Source: Catonia carolina
Taxonomy: Eukaryota; Arthropoda; Insecta; Hemiptera; Achilidae
Direction of reading: 5' to 3'
NCBI GenBank assembly: GCA_035578175.1
Contig: JAQMRL010000001.1
Location: 63,821,553 to 63,885,552 of the forward strand
Length of the DNA: 64,000 nt
Shown here: positions 62,932 through 64,000 of the stretch, piece after piece
Numbering within the stretch: the stretch's first letter is position 1
How the letters are laid out: each line of letters begins with the position of its first letter
Made by a program: the position numbers and the translations under genes
The notes under the pieces: model-generated
The model's input: only the letters and a program-made list of their open reading frames with translations
What the model was told of the DNA's origin: nothing
Database searches by the model: none

Positions 62932-64000
62932 ATGGAAGAACAAGTGGGACAGATTATCGAAACGAATAAATTAGACGAAACGAACATTAACTTCCAACTT
63001 AGGATACAGAGAAGTACGACAACAGGAAACATACGACAAAAACGACAAAGACTACAAAAACTATTAGAGAACGGGCGACAAATTGACTTAAACACATTAC
63101 ATAGATTTGATTTTGGTAAACAACTGACCGATTGACAAAATTATTTTGCAAGGATAAGAAACATCGAAAATTTAACGGAATTAGAAACATATAATGCTAA
63201 AATTTTTGAGGATAGGCTTAACAAAATATTAACATTTATATTGCCCAACAAACCGGATAAAGCAGTAGATTTTCAGAATTTAAAGGAAAGGTTTGAGGTT
63301 TGGAAAGCAAATGGGTGGCATAATATTGAAGTTAGACCTAATTGTGAACAAAATCTAAATCTTGAAAGGGCACGTTTAGGAGATAACTTCTTGCCTAATC
63401 AAAGGCAAGAAATTCCTAATTGTAATCAATTTAACTTTGCACCTGATACAGGAATATTAAACCCCGTTCTTCAAAATGAAGTATCTACATCTACATACCG
63501 AATGCAGTAGGTAACAATAATCCCTTACATTTTCAACGTGAATTAAATTTCAATTGGACAAAAATTGCAAATCCAATTGAACAAGAGTTAAAACAATTAA
63601 CTATCACCGATGGACGAGACATTGATACATTAGTAAGAAACATTAAAATTATCAAACAGATACAGAAACGTTATGCAGTTGATTTACCTCTGGTTTTGTT
63701 AACTCCGTTTATGACTGGTTTCACAGAACAAATTTTTGAAAACTCCATTAGGAATAATCATAATTTTGATCAGTTTCATCAAAATTTAGTAAATAAATTA
63801 ATTACACCCAAAATGAAAGAAATCTTAAAATTAAAATTGTTATACCGAAATCAGTCACAATCGGAAACTCTTGCAGAATACATGAAGGAAATTTTAGAGA
63901 ATCATGATGTTTTGAGACTAGATTTAACGGAAGGTGAGTTAATTAATATAATTTTAACAGGTTTAAATGAAATATATGCCACACACATAGGTATAATTGG
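62932..64000 (+). pseudogene. LTR retrotransposon gag, runs off the window
   Basis: ATG at 62932 (MEEQVGQIIETNKLDETNIN). A charged N-terminal region has an in-frame TGA at 63133-63135, then reads RIRNIENLTELETYNAKIF and WKANGWHNIEV. After a frameshift near 63495 a capsid-like core follows: LVRNIKIIKQIQKRYAVDLP, MTGFTEQIFENSIRN, FHQNLVNKLITPKMKEILKL, QSETLAEYMKEILENHDVLR, ELINIILTGLNEIYATHIG. This matches the gag of Ty3-type elements in layout. Zinc knuckles and pol would lie beyond 64000. Confidence 0.8.

Overview
The window looks like transposon-packed arthropod (probably insect) DNA. I found no convincing host gene. Almost every coding stretch is a mobile-element protein: two families of non-LTR retrotransposons, three LTR retrotransposons, two piggyBac elements, one PIF/Harbinger, one pogo/Tigger, one Mutator-like transposase, one two-exon DUF7869-like transposon gene and several non-autonomous elements. 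Spliceosomal introns (GT-AG) inside two transposon genes, poly(A)-tailed retrotransposons and insect-type Jockey, I-clade and piggyBac families all point to an animal genome. The species cannot be named from sequence alone.

Layout. 1-1230: internally deleted Ty3-type LTR element, minus strand. 2441-3753: Tigger transposase, minus strand, cut by the 5' end of a Jockey-clade element (family B). 4158-29131: one 5'-truncated I-clade element (family A, copy A1) cut into four pieces by three younger insertions: a Harbinger element (5322-7835, TSD TTA), a piggyBac (PB1, from the TTAA at 8097) and a Ty3/gypsy element (17142-29061, TSD CCCT). PB1 is itself cut by a nearly full-length Jockey element B1 (10314-14802, 12-bp TSD). 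The gypsy element is cut by family A copy A2 (18862-23586, 9-bp TSD). 29132-30745: Mutator-like transposase. 31089-34165: two more family B fragments. 34316-34965: Myb/SANT-like fragment. 35895-48970: two family A copies (A3, A4) head to tail inside a single 12-bp target duplication; A4 carries a 1-kb palindromic element. 50057-61552: a second piggyBac (PB2) split by 10.4 kb holding family A fragment A6, an 8-bp-TSD terminal-inverted-repeat element, the DUF7869-like transposon gene and A5, a family A copy with both ORFs open. 62322-64000: 5' part of a plus-strand LTR retrotransposon running off the window.

How the parts work. Family A encodes an ORF1 nucleic-acid-binding protein with three zinc knuckles and an ORF2 of about 1219 residues with endonuclease, reverse transcriptase, RNase H and a C-terminal zinc knuckle. 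Its 3' end carries a paired-stem RNA structure just before poly(A). A5 has both ORFs open and A2 has an open ORF2, so A5 is the best candidate for recent activity and a trans source. The other elements are broken by stops, frameshifts or nested insertions.

Strand use is strongly biased. All family A copies point right. Both piggyBacs, both left-hand LTR elements, Tigger, the Mutator-like gene, the DUF7869-like gene and every Jockey fragment point left. All statements come from reading and translating the sequence by eye; no similarity search was run.
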